Assembly: GCA_964558295.1 (NCBI GenBank)
Contig: CAZLDQ010000060.1
Location: forward strand, 1 to 27,890
DNA length: 27,890 nucleotides
Origin: JBDKTH01 sp964558295
GTDB taxonomy: Bacteria; Planctomycetota; Planctomycetia; Pirellulales; Thermoguttaceae
Direction of reading: 5' to 3'
The translations under genes were made by a program, and so were the position numbers. Under the pieces are notes generated by a model. That model saw only the letters and a program-made list of their open reading frames with translations. It made no database searches and was not told the origin of the DNA. Shown piece by piece: positions 20,755-27,890 of this stretch. Numbering within the stretch: position 1 is the stretch's first letter; the number at the start of each line of letters is the position of its first letter.

Positions 20755-21429
20755 ATGGATCCCCGCCCGCAAACGGCTGCGGCGGGGGAGTTCGAACCAG
20801 TGGTTCGACAACGAGTACGCATTCGTTTTGGTAAGCAGGGCGACCTGCGTTTCCTTGGACACCGGGACTTGGTCCGCTTGATGGAGCGGCTGTTCCGACG
20901 TGCAGGGCTGACCTTGGGCATGAGCGAGGGGTTTCACCCGAAGCCTCGCATGAGCTTCCCGTCGGCCTTGGCCGTAGGAATTGAAGGACGCGATGAAGTG
21001 ATGGAGTTGGAACTCGCCGAAAGCTACGCCGTGGAGGAGCTCGCCGAGCGTCTCCGTGGACACGCGCTGCCGGGGTTGGAGTTCCACACTCTGGAACTCC
21101 TCGCTCCGGGAACCCCCAAGGCGCAGCTTCGCAGTGGGACCTACCAGGTGCCCATTCCCGCGACGTGTCAGGCAGAGCTGGCCGAGCGGGTAGAGCGTCT
21201 GTGGGCCGCGGCAAGTTGGCCGATCCAGCGTCCTCGCGGGCGAGCCCCGCTCGACTTGCGCCCGTTCCTCGAGGAACTGACGCTGGCCGACGGGGTGTTG
21301 ACGATCCGCCTGCGGATCGACCCGCAGGGGAGTGCCAGTCCACGCGACGTGCTGGCGGCCCTCGGCTTGGCCGACCTGGAACATCAAGGAAGCTACCTGA
21401 CCCGCACAACCGTGGAGTTGCTCTCGTGA
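20755..21429 (+). CDS. TIGR03936/DUF2344 family protein
   Basis: A 224-residue protein of the family usually named radical-SAM-linked protein (TIGR03936/DUF2344). It may act in RNA modification or ribosome-related work, but the function is unknown. The family opening is clear: 'VRIRFGKQGDLRFLGHRDL' followed by 'GMSEGFHPKPRMSFPSALAV'. In most genomes it sits directly after, or is fused to, a B12-binding radical SAM protein (TIGR03960); here the upstream gene is ptsI, so that partner is not adjacent. RNase G/E follows on the same strand, a usual neighbour. ATG 20755 lacks a clear ribosome site; a GTG about 16 codons later, after GGGGGAG, is possible. Confidence 0.88.
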   Translation: MDPRPQTAAAGEFEPVVRQRVRIRFGKQGDLRFLGHRDLVRLMERLFRRAGLTLGMSEGFHPKPRMSFPSALAVGIEGRDEVMELELAESYAVEELAERLRGHALPGLEFHTLELLAPGTPKAQLRSGTYQVPIPATCQAELAERVERLWAAASWPIQRPRGRAPLDLRPFLEELTLADGVLTIRLRIDPQGSASPRDVLAALGLADLEHQGSYLTRTTVELLS

Positions 21430-21510
21430 GCTGATGCACCGGTTTGGCAGTCTGCCTGGATCTTGGACGAATGTGTGCTCGCCGACCTTGCCGGCCAAGA
21501 AGGCGAGAAC

Positions 21511-23142
21511 ATGAAGCAGGAAATGCTGATCAATGTCGCGCAACCGGAAGAATGCCGGATCGCGATTCTTGAGGACGGACTCCTCGAAGAACTCTACGTG
21601 GAACGTACCAGCCAAGACAATTACGTCGGCAACATCTACAAGGGGGTGGTCGTCAACCTGGAGCCGAGCATTCAGGCGGCGTTTGTTGACTTCGGCGTCG
21701 GCCGCAACGGCTTTCTGCATATCAGCGACATCGAACCGCAATACTTTCGCCAAGGGGGCTATGATCCCGAGCAACCGATCGAGGCCGGCGCCCGTCGCGG
21801 TAAACCACACCGCGAGGAAGGGGAGGGGAGTGACGAAATCGACGAGGAATCGACGAGCCGGCGACGCCGTGGCGTTCGTCCCGGGGCCCGGCCCCGGGTC
21901 AAACCGCCCATTCAGGAGATTCTCCGCCGTGGCGATGAAGTCCTCGTCCAGGTGATCAAGGAAGGAATCGGCACCAAAGGACCGACACTCTCGACCTACA
22001 TCAGCATCCCTGGACGCTATTTGGTCCTCATGCCGGCCTTAGGACGCGTGGGGGTTTCGCGGAAGATCGAAGATGAGGACATTCGTCGCCGCTTGCGCGA
22101 TATCATGCTCGAACTGAATCCGCCGAAAGGGCTGGGGTTCATCGTTCGCACAGCCGGCTCCGATCGTACCAAAAAAGATCTCTCCCGCGACTTGGCCTAT
22201 CTGTTGCGCCTGTGGAAGGTGATTGTCCGTCGCCTGAAGAAGACGCCTGGTCCAGCGGTGATCTACGAAGAAAGCGACATGATCATCCGCACAATCCGCG
22301 ACATCTTCACCGCCGAAGTGGACGGGATTTACATCGACGAGCCAAAAGCTTTTGAGCGGGCCAAGGAGTTTCTCCAACTGGTGATGCCGCGCTTCGTCAA
22401 CCGGCTCCACCTCTATGAAGGCAAAGAGCCGTTGTTCCACAAGTACGGCATGGATGAAGAGATCGCCAAGATCCATCGCCGTGTCGTGCCGTTGAAACAA
22501 GGCGGTTCGATTGTCATCGACCAGACCGAGGCACTGGTGGCCATCGACGTCAACAGCGGTAACTTCCGCGCCGACGACTCGGCCGAGGAGACCGCCTTCC
22601 AGATGAACCTCCTGGCCGCCCGTGAAATCGCCCGCCAGATCCGCCTGCGCGACCTGGGCGGAGTGATTGTCAACGACTTCATCGATATGCGCAAAGAAAA
22701 GCACCGCCGGGGCGTCGAGCGGGCCCTGCGCGATGCGGTCAAACGAGATCGGGCACGAACGAAGATCCTCCGTACCAGTCCCTTCGGGCTTATCGAGATG
22801 ACCCGACAGCGGATCCGCCCGAGTCTCAAAAAGAGCGTCTATCGCGACTGTCCGGCCTGTAATGGGACAGGGGTGGTCAAATCATCCGAAAGTATGGGGG
22901 TGGAAGTGGTCCGGCTCTTGATCCTGGCCGCCCAACGCACCGAGATCGCCAAGGTGGTCGTCACCGTCGCCGATGACGTGGCCGAATACCTGAACAATCG
23001 AAAGCGTCGCGATCTCAGCCGGCTGGAGGACGAGGGGAAGATGTTGATCCAAATCGTTGGGAAAGAAGACGTTTCGCCCGAATACCTGCTGATCGAGTGC
23101 TTCGGGCCGGATGAGCGGCAGGTGAAATTCCCCGCGGTTTAG
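21511..23142 (+). CDS. rng: Ribonuclease G/E family
   Basis: A 543-residue endoribonuclease that cleaves single-stranded RNA in rRNA maturation and mRNA decay. The catalytic core is complete: metal-binding Asp346 in 'LVAIDVNSGNF' and Asp389 in 'VIVNDFIDMRKEK', and the zinc-link pair Cys447/Cys450 in 'CPACNGTG'. The spacings between these (43 and 58) equal those of E. coli RNase E, but all are shifted by about 43 residues. The extra residues lie in the S1 domain as a charged insert (about 80-135; 'REEGEGSDEIDEESTSRRRR'). There is no long C-terminal scaffold, so it is RNase-G-like in length. ATG 21511 is preferred over a TTG at 21463 because the family starts at 'MLINVAQPEECRIAILEDG'. Confidence 0.95.
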   Translation: MKQEMLINVAQPEECRIAILEDGLLEELYVERTSQDNYVGNIYKGVVVNLEPSIQAAFVDFGVGRNGFLHISDIEPQYFRQGGYDPEQPIEAGARRGKPHREEGEGSDEIDEESTSRRRRGVRPGARPRVKPPIQEILRRGDEVLVQVIKEGIGTKGPTLSTYISIPGRYLVLMPALGRVGVSRKIEDEDIRRRLRDIMLELNPPKGLGFIVRTAGSDRTKKDLSRDLAYLLRLWKVIVRRLKKTPGPAVIYEESDMIIRTIRDIFTAEVDGIYIDEPKAFERAKEFLQLVMPRFVNRLHLYEGKEPLFHKYGMDEEIAKIHRRVVPLKQGGSIVIDQTEALVAIDVNSGNFRADDSAEETAFQMNLLAAREIARQIRLRDLGGVIVNDFIDMRKEKHRRGVERALRDAVKRDRARTKILRTSPFGLIEMTRQRIRPSLKKSVYRDCPACNGTGVVKSSESMGVEVVRLLILAAQRTEIAKVVVTVADDVAEYLNNRKRRDLSRLEDEGKMLIQIVGKEDVSPEYLLIECFGPDERQVKFPAV

Positions 23143-23145
23143 CCC

Positions 23146-23175
23146 TTGAAGCTCCCGCCGTTGATTCGCTACACT
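23146..23175 (+). promoter_or_regulatory. Candidate promoter of rplU
   Basis: TTGAAG (23146-23151), 18-base spacer, TACACT (23170-23175). It lies just after the rng stop and would give rplU a leader of about 180 bases containing the hairpin repeat at 23219-23313. Confidence 0.45.
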
Positions 23176-23218
23176 AATAAGCTTCCCATATCGTGCGGCC
23201 ATTGGTTGCACGAATTCC

Positions 23219-23313
23219 CCCCTCTCCGTTGGGAGAGGGGTGGGGTGACGGGAGCCGACCGGGAGGCCGCCCTAACAGCTTGCCTCGCCCTAATCCTCTC
23301 CGCCTGGGAGGGG
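23219..23313 (+). repeat. Pair of inverted short hairpins (CCTCTCC-GGAGAGG type) in the rplU leader
   Basis: First hairpin CCCCTCTCC-GTTG-GGAGAGGGG (23219-23240), a perfect 9-bp stem, followed by GTGGGGTGACGG. A related unit in inverse orientation lies at 23281-23313 (CCTAATCCTCTCC with GGGAGGGG). The tails read in 7-base steps (GGAGAGG, GGTGGGG, TGACGGG). This resembles dispersed intergenic repeats in many bacterial genomes; a regulatory role for rplU is not shown. Confidence 0.65.
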
Positions 23314-23360
23314 AGCTCAATCAAGTGAATTCCAGTTTCTGATAGTTGAGGCGCCAAGAC

Positions 23361-23672
23361 ATGTACGCGATCATTGAAGACGGCGGACGACAGTTCAAGG
23401 TCGAAGAGGGGCAAGAGTTTGACATCGATTATCGCGAGGTCGCCGGTGGGGAGACGATCGTCTTCGAACGGCTCCTGGCCTACCGCAATGGCGACGAGTT
23501 TCAGCTTGGTCAGCCGCTGTTGGCCACCGGTAAGGTGACGGCTGAGGTCGTCGGGGTGACTCAGGGGCCGAAACTGGTGATCCAGAAATTTCGCCGCCGC
23601 AAGAACTATCGCCGTCGTACCGGCCACCGCCAGCTTTATACGCGGGTGAAGGTCAGCAAGATCGAAGTCTGA
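23361..23672 (+). CDS. rplU: 50S ribosomal protein L21
   Basis: A 103-residue L21, a 23S rRNA-binding protein of the large subunit. It begins 'MYAIIEDGGRQFKVEEGQ', and the family's basic C-terminal segment is 'KFRRRKNYRRRTGHRQ', ending in 'TRVKVSKIEV'. ATG 23361 matches the family start; the ribosome site is weak (GAGGC about 10 bases upstream). In most bacteria rpmA (L27) follows directly; here a strong terminator follows and no L27 gene is found before nrdJ, so rpmA must be elsewhere. Confidence 0.97.
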   Translation: MYAIIEDGGRQFKVEEGQEFDIDYREVAGGETIVFERLLAYRNGDEFQLGQPLLATGKVTAEVVGVTQGPKLVIQKFRRRKNYRRRTGHRQLYTRVKVSKIEV

Positions 23673-23715
23673 GCCGCCGAGGCGGACCACGCGGCCTAGC
23701 GATGGAAATCCACAG

Positions 23716-23756
23716 ACTAGCCCCTGGTGCTCCTGCGCCAGGGGCTAGTTCTCTTT
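23716..23756 (+). terminator. Strong hairpin terminator after rplU
   Basis: ACTAGCCCCTGG (23716-23727) pairs perfectly with CCAGGGGCTAGT (23738-23749). The inner TGC/GCG adds one wobble and two more pairs, closing on a TCCT tetraloop. The tail TCTCTTT is only moderately U-rich. It lies 43 bases after the L21 stop. Confidence 0.85.
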
Positions 23757-24016
23757 GGTTGCGGGGAGAATCGCCAAGCCTTTGGAGAGGTCGCTGACCC
23801 TCTTGGGTTAAGTAAAAATCTTGGGTGAGAACGCCTTTTGCGGCGGTCGTCAAGGGGGACGGGGGTTGGAAATACCCAACTCTCGTTGAGCGTAGAGGTT
23901 AGGGAAAATGTTAGACGACGGTTTGCTTGGGACGCTAGCAGTGCTTCGCGACGCAACTTCTTCCTGGGGCAGGGCTTCGGATCTGTTTCCCGGCGGTTAT
24001 TGACCGATGCGGTGAG

Positions 24017-24040
24017 AGCGTTACACTTGGAGCGTTACAC
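24017..24040. repeat. Direct repeat AGCGTTACAC upstream of the nrdJ promoter
   Basis: AGCGTTACAC occurs at 24017-24026 and 24031-24040, 14 bases apart, just upstream of the -35 element. It could be an activator site or chance; the spacing is a little over one helical turn. Confidence 0.6.
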
Positions 24041-24086
24041 GCCTGTATGTTGTGGTTCCAAGGGCATCAGCTACAATATATAGGGT
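24040..24086 (+). promoter_or_regulatory. nrdJ promoter with two NrdR-like boxes
   Basis: Promoter: TTGTGG (24050-24055), 16-base spacer, TACAAT (24072-24077). The -10 lies in CTACAATATATAGGGT (24071-24086), which fits the NrdR box pattern (ACACWATATWTWGTGT as I recall it) at about 12 of 16 positions. A weaker match, CGCCTGTATGTTGTGG (24040-24055), lies exactly 31 bases upstream and covers the -35. Paired boxes about 31 bp apart are the known layout for NrdR, the ribonucleotide reductase repressor. Confidence 0.65.
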
Positions 24087-24105
24087 TCGCACATTGATCT
24101 CAGCA

Positions 24106-24130
24106 CCCCGCACGGCGGGGTTTTGCTTTC
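24106..24130 (+). terminator. Terminator-like hairpin inside the nrdJ leader
   Basis: CCCCGC (24106-24111), loop ACG, GCGGGG (24115-24120), then TTTTGCTTTC. It lies about 20 bases after the predicted transcript start and ~130 bases before the nrdJ start codon, so it would act as an attenuator if transcription starts at the promoter above. Confidence 0.6.
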
Positions 24131-24254
24131 CTCGTTTCGCCATTCATGCGGCCGTTTCCGGTTGCTGCCGATTCGAATTGCTGGTATCAAATGTGTACTG
24201 GTGTACACGGTATGGGATGGATGCCCCCTGGGAAGTTGCGGAAGGAACGCAGTG

Positions 24255-27200
24255 ATGGCTGATCTTGAATCCCGCGTTGCAAATTCTACGGCGCGCAAAC
24301 CTCAGTCCCGAGTCCGCCAGGCCNNNNNNNNNNCCCCCCTGCAGACGATATGGCGCGGCGGGGTCTGGTGGTGGAGCCGATGTTCTGCCCGGCCGAAGTC
24401 GAGGACCCGTTTGAAACCGTTCAGTGGGATCTGCGGACGGCGGCGATCAAGGGGGAAGGGGGCGAGGTCGTCTTTGAGCAGAAGGACTGTGAGATTCCCT
24501 CGACGTGGTCCCAATTGGCGACCAACGTGGTGGTAAGCAAATACTTCTATGGCGAACTGGGCACTCCGGAACGCGAAACCAGCGTGCGGCAGCTGATCCA
24601 CCGGGTGTGCCGGACGATCGCCGACTGGGGGATCGCCGACGGCTATTTCGCCTCGGCCGAGGACGGCGAGCAGTTTTATCGGGAGTTGACTTGGCTGTGC
24701 CTCCACCAATATGCCTCGTTCAATTCGCCGGTCTGGTTCAACGTCGGCCTGTATCACATGTACGGTGTGACGGGGGCGATGTGCAACTGGCACTGGAATC
24801 GGGAGACCGGCGAGGTGGACCAGCCGGAGAACCCCTACGAGTTTCCCCAAGCCTCGGCCTGCTTCATTCAGAGCGTCGAGGACAACATGGAAGACATCAT
24901 GGAGCTGGCCCGCAGCGAGGCCATGCTCTTCAAGTTCGGTTCCGGCACGGGGACCGATTTGTCCACGCTCCGCTCGCACCGCGAGAAGCTTTCCGGCGGG
25001 GGGCGGCCGTCGGGGCCGTTGTCGTTCATGCGGGTCTACGATCAGATTGCTGCCGTGGTCAAGAGCGGTGGCAAGACCCGTCGGGCGGCTAAGATGCAGT
25101 CAATCAAGGACTGGCATCCCGACGTGATGGAATTTGTCGAGTGCAAGCAGAAGGAAGAGGAGAAAGCCCGGCTGCTGATCTCCAAGGGGTATAGTTTCGA
25201 GGAGGCTTACAGTTCGGTACTGTTCCAGAACGCCAACCTGTCGGTTCGTTTGAGCGACGACTTCATGAAGGCCGTGGAGGCCGGCGGTACCTGGACGACC
25301 CATTGGGTGACCGACGCCACGAAAGAAGGGCCCGTTTACCCGGCCAAGGAAATGTTCGAGCGGATCGCCAAGGCCGCCTGGGCTTGCGGCGACCCGGGCG
25401 TGCAGTTCGACACGACGATCAACCGTTGGCACACCTGCCCGAACTCGGGGCGGATCAACGCCTCGAATCCGTGCAGCGAGTACATGTTCGTTGACGATTC
25501 GGCCTGCAACCTGGCGAGTGTGAACCTGATGAAGTTCCGTCAGGCCGACGGACAGTTTGGCGTGGAGCGGTTCCTGGCGGCGTGCCGGTTGGTGTTTATC
25601 GCCCAGGAGATTCTCGTCGACCATGCAAGCTATCCGACCAAGCGGATTGCCTTGAACAGCCATCGTTTCCGGCCGATCGGGTTAGGCTACTCGAATCTAG
25701 GAAGCCTCCTGATGGCGAGCGGTCTGCCCTACGACTCGGAGCCGGCTCGGGGGATTTGCGGGGCGATTACGGCGTTGATGCACGGGGCGGCTTGCCGTAC
25801 GAGCAGCGAATTGGCAGCCGTCAAGGGGCCGTTCGACCAGTTCGAGCCGAATCGCGAGGCGATGCTCCGGGTGATGGAGATGCATTGGGAGAAGGTGGAA
25901 GAGATCCAGGCCTGCCCCGATTATCTCCGCGCGGCTGCCCGCAAGGTATGGGATGAGGTGCTTGCCGGTGGTCGGCGGTATGGATTCCGCAACGCCCAAG
26001 CTACGGTGTTGGCTCCCACGGGTACGATCAGTTTCATGATGGACTGCGATACGACGGGCATTGAACCGGACATCGCCCTGGTGAAGTACAAGCAGTTGGC
26101 CGGTGGCGGCCTGCTGAAGATCGTCAACCAGACCGTCCCCACGGCGTTGAAGACCCTGGGCTATGACGACACGGAGATCGAGTCGATCGTGGCCTACATC
26201 GAGCAGGAAGACACGATCGAAGGGGCGGCCGACCTGAAGACCGAGCATCTGCCGGTGTTCGACTGTGCCTTTGCTTCGCCCAACGGCACGCGGAGCATTC
26301 CCTGGAAGGCTCATGTGTTGATGATGGCCGCGGCGCAGCCCTTTATTTCCGGGGCGATCTCGAAAACGGTCAACATGCCCAAGGAAAGCACGGTCGAGGA
26401 CATCGGCAACGCCTACCTGGAAGGCTGGCGTTTGGGCTTGAAAGCCTTGGCCGTTTACCGCGACGGATCGAAGGGAGCTCAGCCGCTGTCGACCAAGAAC
26501 GACGCGGAAGGCAAGCCGGAAAAGCCCGTCTTCCGTCCGCGGCGCGAGCGGCTCCCCGACACGCGACAGTCGATCACCCACAAGTTCAGTGTGGCCGGCC
26601 ACGAGGGCTACATCACAGTGGGACTCTATCCTGACGGTCGTCCCGGCGAGCTATTCATCACGATGGCCAAAGAAGGGAGCACTATCGGCGGTCTGATGGA
26701 CTGCTTCGGCACGTCGGTTTCGATGAGCCTGCAATACGGCGTTCCTTTGGAGGTCTACGTTAACAAGTTCTCGCATACGCGTTTCGAGCCGATGGGGCAT
26801 ACGAAGAACCCGGATATCCCCTTGGCCAAGAGTATTGTGGACTACCTGTTCCGCTGGTTGGGGATCACGTTCCTCCCCGGCTACCGCGAGCAGAATCGGG
26901 CGATTCCGTCGGCAACTCCGGGCGACATCTTCAAGGAGGACTCCGCTGCGGGAGAAATCGACGCAGAGCGGCGGCCCGCCACCACGAAGGCTGGCGGGCC
27001 GAATACTGGGCAGGGATCTGCCGTCCCCACGCCGCACATTGCCGCGGGACCTGCGAAGAACACCAACGGCAAGGTCGTCCAGGGGCATGTCAACGGCGAC
27101 GCTAAACGCAATGGGGTTCCCCATGACGTCGCCAAGGATGCTCCCCAGAGCACCAGTGCGACGGCGGTGCTTCCCACCCGCGAACGGTCGGCCAGCGAGC

Positions 27201-27316
27201 AATTTGCCATGTTCCAGGAGGATGCGCCCGTCTGCGACAACTGCGGAGCAATCTGTGTGCGCAATGGAGCGTGTTACCTCTGTTACAATTGTGGGCAAAG
27301 CATGGGCTGTTCCTGA
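24255..27316 (+). CDS. nrdJ: Class II (adenosylcobalamin-dependent) ribonucleotide reductase
   Basis: Reduces ribonucleotides to deoxyribonucleotides using B12, in the cytoplasm, with no oxygen need. Class II features: 'NSPVWFNVG', the redox Cys in 'QASACFIQSVEDNMEDI', the catalytic loop 'NPCSEYMFVDDSACNLASVN' (Asn, Cys and Glu of the active site), and 'LAPTGTISFMMDCDTTGIEP'. The C-terminus ends in a zinc-ribbon-like Cys cluster (CDNCGAIC ... CYLCYNCGQSMGCS), after a ~90-residue low-complexity linker. The likely start is ATG 24255, after GAAGGAA, giving 'MADLESRVANSTARKPQSR'. The N-run at 24324-24333 interrupts it; frames on both sides join only if the true gap length is 2 modulo 3. From 'PPADDMARRGLVVEP' (about 24335) to 27316 the frame is intact. 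Length is about 1000 residues plus the gap, normal for the large form. Confidence 0.95.
24324..24333. other. Assembly gap (10 N) in the 5' part of nrdJ
   Basis: Ten undetermined bases, probably a placeholder of unknown true length, followed by a C-run. The frame before the gap (from 24255) and the frame after it (open back to the gap) differ by one base with exactly ten N. Confidence 0.98.
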
Positions 27317-27327
27317 GCGTTCCCCGC

Positions 27328-27357
27328 TTGACGACTCCCATCGAAAACGGGTAGACT
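27328..27357 (+). promoter_or_regulatory. Candidate promoter downstream of nrdJ
   Basis: TTGACG (27328-27333), 18-base spacer, TAGACT (27352-27357), 12 bases after the nrdJ stop. It would start a transcript near 27364 that ends at the strong terminator at 27433-27458. Confidence 0.5.
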
Positions 27358-27363
27358 CAAACA

Positions 27364-27458
27364 CGGTTGCTCGAAAAAGGAATGTTGGGTCGGAGACCCA
27401 CGAGCAGCCATCTTCTTTTGCTGAGTGAAGACGGGTGCGCGGGAGCGCACCCTTTTTT
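27364..27458 (+). ncRNA. Candidate small RNA with its own promoter and terminator
   Basis: About 95 bases between the promoter above and the terminator. It can fold as an outer stem TGCTCG (27368-27373)/CGAGCA (27401-27406) enclosing a perfect 6-bp hairpin, TGGGTC-GGA-GACCCA (27386-27400), with a 13-base bulge on the 5' side, then the terminator hairpin. I recognise no known RNA family. It could equally be just the nrdJ 3' end. Confidence 0.35.
27433..27458 (+). terminator. Intrinsic terminator after nrdJ
   Basis: GGGTGCGC (27433-27440), loop GGGA, GCGCACCC (27445-27452), then six T. A perfect 8-bp GC-rich stem with a T-tract, about 117 bases after the nrdJ stop. Confidence 0.95.
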
Positions 27459-27686
27459 GTTTGCCTTCGCAGCCCATTCCTTCGGACATCACCCCCGTTG
27501 GTTTTGGCTCTCCCATTCGTTTTGGTGAGTTCAACAATCACCAGGATCAGGTACGCCGGCCAAATCCCATGCGGGCCGAAGGACGAAACAAATGGCCCAA
27601 AAACTTTGCTCGCATCCGGCCCGCCAATTTGTTAGGCTCCAGGAAAGAACAAGACCTCTGAGGCCATTTCAGAAAGGAGACGGCCC
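27459..27686. other. Intergenic region after nrdJ
   Basis: No gene or strong structure seen. A ribosome-site-like AAGGAGA (27674-27680) lies at its right end, seven bases before a possible start codon at 27687. Confidence 0.5.
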
Positions 27687-27788
27687 ATGGATTACCAACC
27701 GGAAACACACAACCACCGCGGGCACGGCACGCCCCCCTCCCGTTTTCCCTCTTGGGGCCTTCGCGGTTCAGCGAGCGTTTTTCATTGA
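27687..27788 (+). CDS. Possible gene start, sequence quality too poor to follow
   Basis: ATG 27687 follows AAGGAGA (27674-27680) with a good six-base spacing and opens 33 codons beginning 'MDYQPETHNHRGHG' before a TGA. Composition degrades from about 27730 on, with C- and T-runs typical of a failing read, so the stop may be a frameshift artefact of a longer gene. The product is not recognised. Confidence 0.3.
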   Translation: MDYQPETHNHRGHGTPPSRFPSWGLRGSASVFH

Positions 27789-27890
27789 ATGCCCGACGCG
27801 CTACCCCTCGTGCCGCCCGCCCCCCCCCCCAAATTTTACCCGACCCGTTTTTGGATTTTTTTTGCGAGGAACCCCGCCCCCCCCCCAGAA
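27789..27890. other. Low-quality contig end
   Basis: Long homopolymers (twelve-C, eight-T, ten-C runs) and a lack of coding-like composition suggest base-calling failure at the end of the contig. Nothing here should be interpreted. Confidence 0.8.

Larger units (their letters stand above)
23757..24254. other. Intergenic region and nrdJ control region
   Basis: The first ~260 bases (23757-24016) show no gene or clear structure. The rest is regulatory: a 10-base direct repeat (24017-24040), a promoter with two NrdR-like boxes (24040-24086), a terminator-like hairpin (24106-24124) and a short inverted repeat, GTGTAC-TGGT-GTACAC, at about 24191-24206. An open frame at 23838-24083 begins at a non-ATG codon and resembles nothing. 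Confidence 0.6.

Noticed and set aside
20785..20800. tRNA T-loop-like GGTTCGAACTCC on the minus strand
   Set aside because: No matching T stem, acceptor stem or anticodon arm is found, and it lies inside the start of the DUF2344 gene.
23838..24083. Open frame of 81 codons upstream of nrdJ
   Set aside because: It starts at a non-ATG codon, has no ribosome site or family resemblance, and overlaps the promoter boxes.
24087..24254. Cobalamin riboswitch in the nrdJ leader
   Set aside because: The conserved B12-box GCCACTG-like core is not visible, and the leader is too short for the full fold.

Overview
The window looks like a chromosomal contig of a planctomycete, probably Pirellulales or a relative. 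The reasons are the moderately GC-rich coding, the MoxR/DUF58/DUF4159/VWA/ExbB-ExbD/TPR gene set, the FecR-like protein with a cytoplasmic N-terminus, a permease-less PTS relay, and the TIGR03936-rng-rplU block. The assignment rests on gene content only. The sequence is draft quality: there is a 10-N gap at 24324-24333, and the last ~100 bases are homopolymer-rich, like the end of a poor read.

Layout. 21-12068 is an envelope-associated region, mostly on the minus strand. From right to left it holds a VWA protein, a TPR protein, ExbB, ExbD, a second ExbD and a very large TPR protein; then a plus-strand signal-peptide protein with an alpha/alpha-toroid and two DUF4159 units; then MoxR ATPase, DUF58 and a small four-helix-bundle (23S rRNA intervening-sequence type) protein. 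12222-14633 has peptide deformylase and a cation/proton antiporter converging with no bases between them. 14948-17239 is a one-TM FecR-like protein. 17610-20566 is hpf-EIIA-HPr-EI, a regulatory phosphorelay with no sugar permease; its EI gene is cut by an in-frame TAG. 20755-23672 is TIGR03936/DUF2344, RNase G/E and ribosomal protein L21. 24255-27316 is B12-dependent ribonucleotide reductase (nrdJ), with a promoter that carries two NrdR-like boxes 31 bp apart. A possible small RNA follows it.

The most unusual signal lies between the genes. Several intergenic spacers (1393-1481, 8473-8575, 9926-9982, 20586-20692, less clearly 23219-23313) hold arrays of 7-base units facing a complementary 7-base array across a short apical hairpin. 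The seven-base word differs between sites (TTCAGGG, GAATGCA, GGTGGAT types), but the period and the inverted layout stay. The four-helix-bundle gene lies between two one-armed heptad arrays (1-40 and 470-497), and the first supplies its last codons and stop. This protein family is known from mobile-like insertions in 23S rRNA genes, so a link between the protein and the arrays is worth testing; it is inference only.

How the genes may work together: MoxR plus DUF58 is a common chaperone-like pair, and ExbB/ExbD is a proton-driven motor module. With the VWA, TPR and DUF4159 proteins they probably form one energised envelope machine of unknown job. The hpf-ptsN-ptsH-ptsI block resembles the nitrogen-type PTS and probably senses PEP or energy state.
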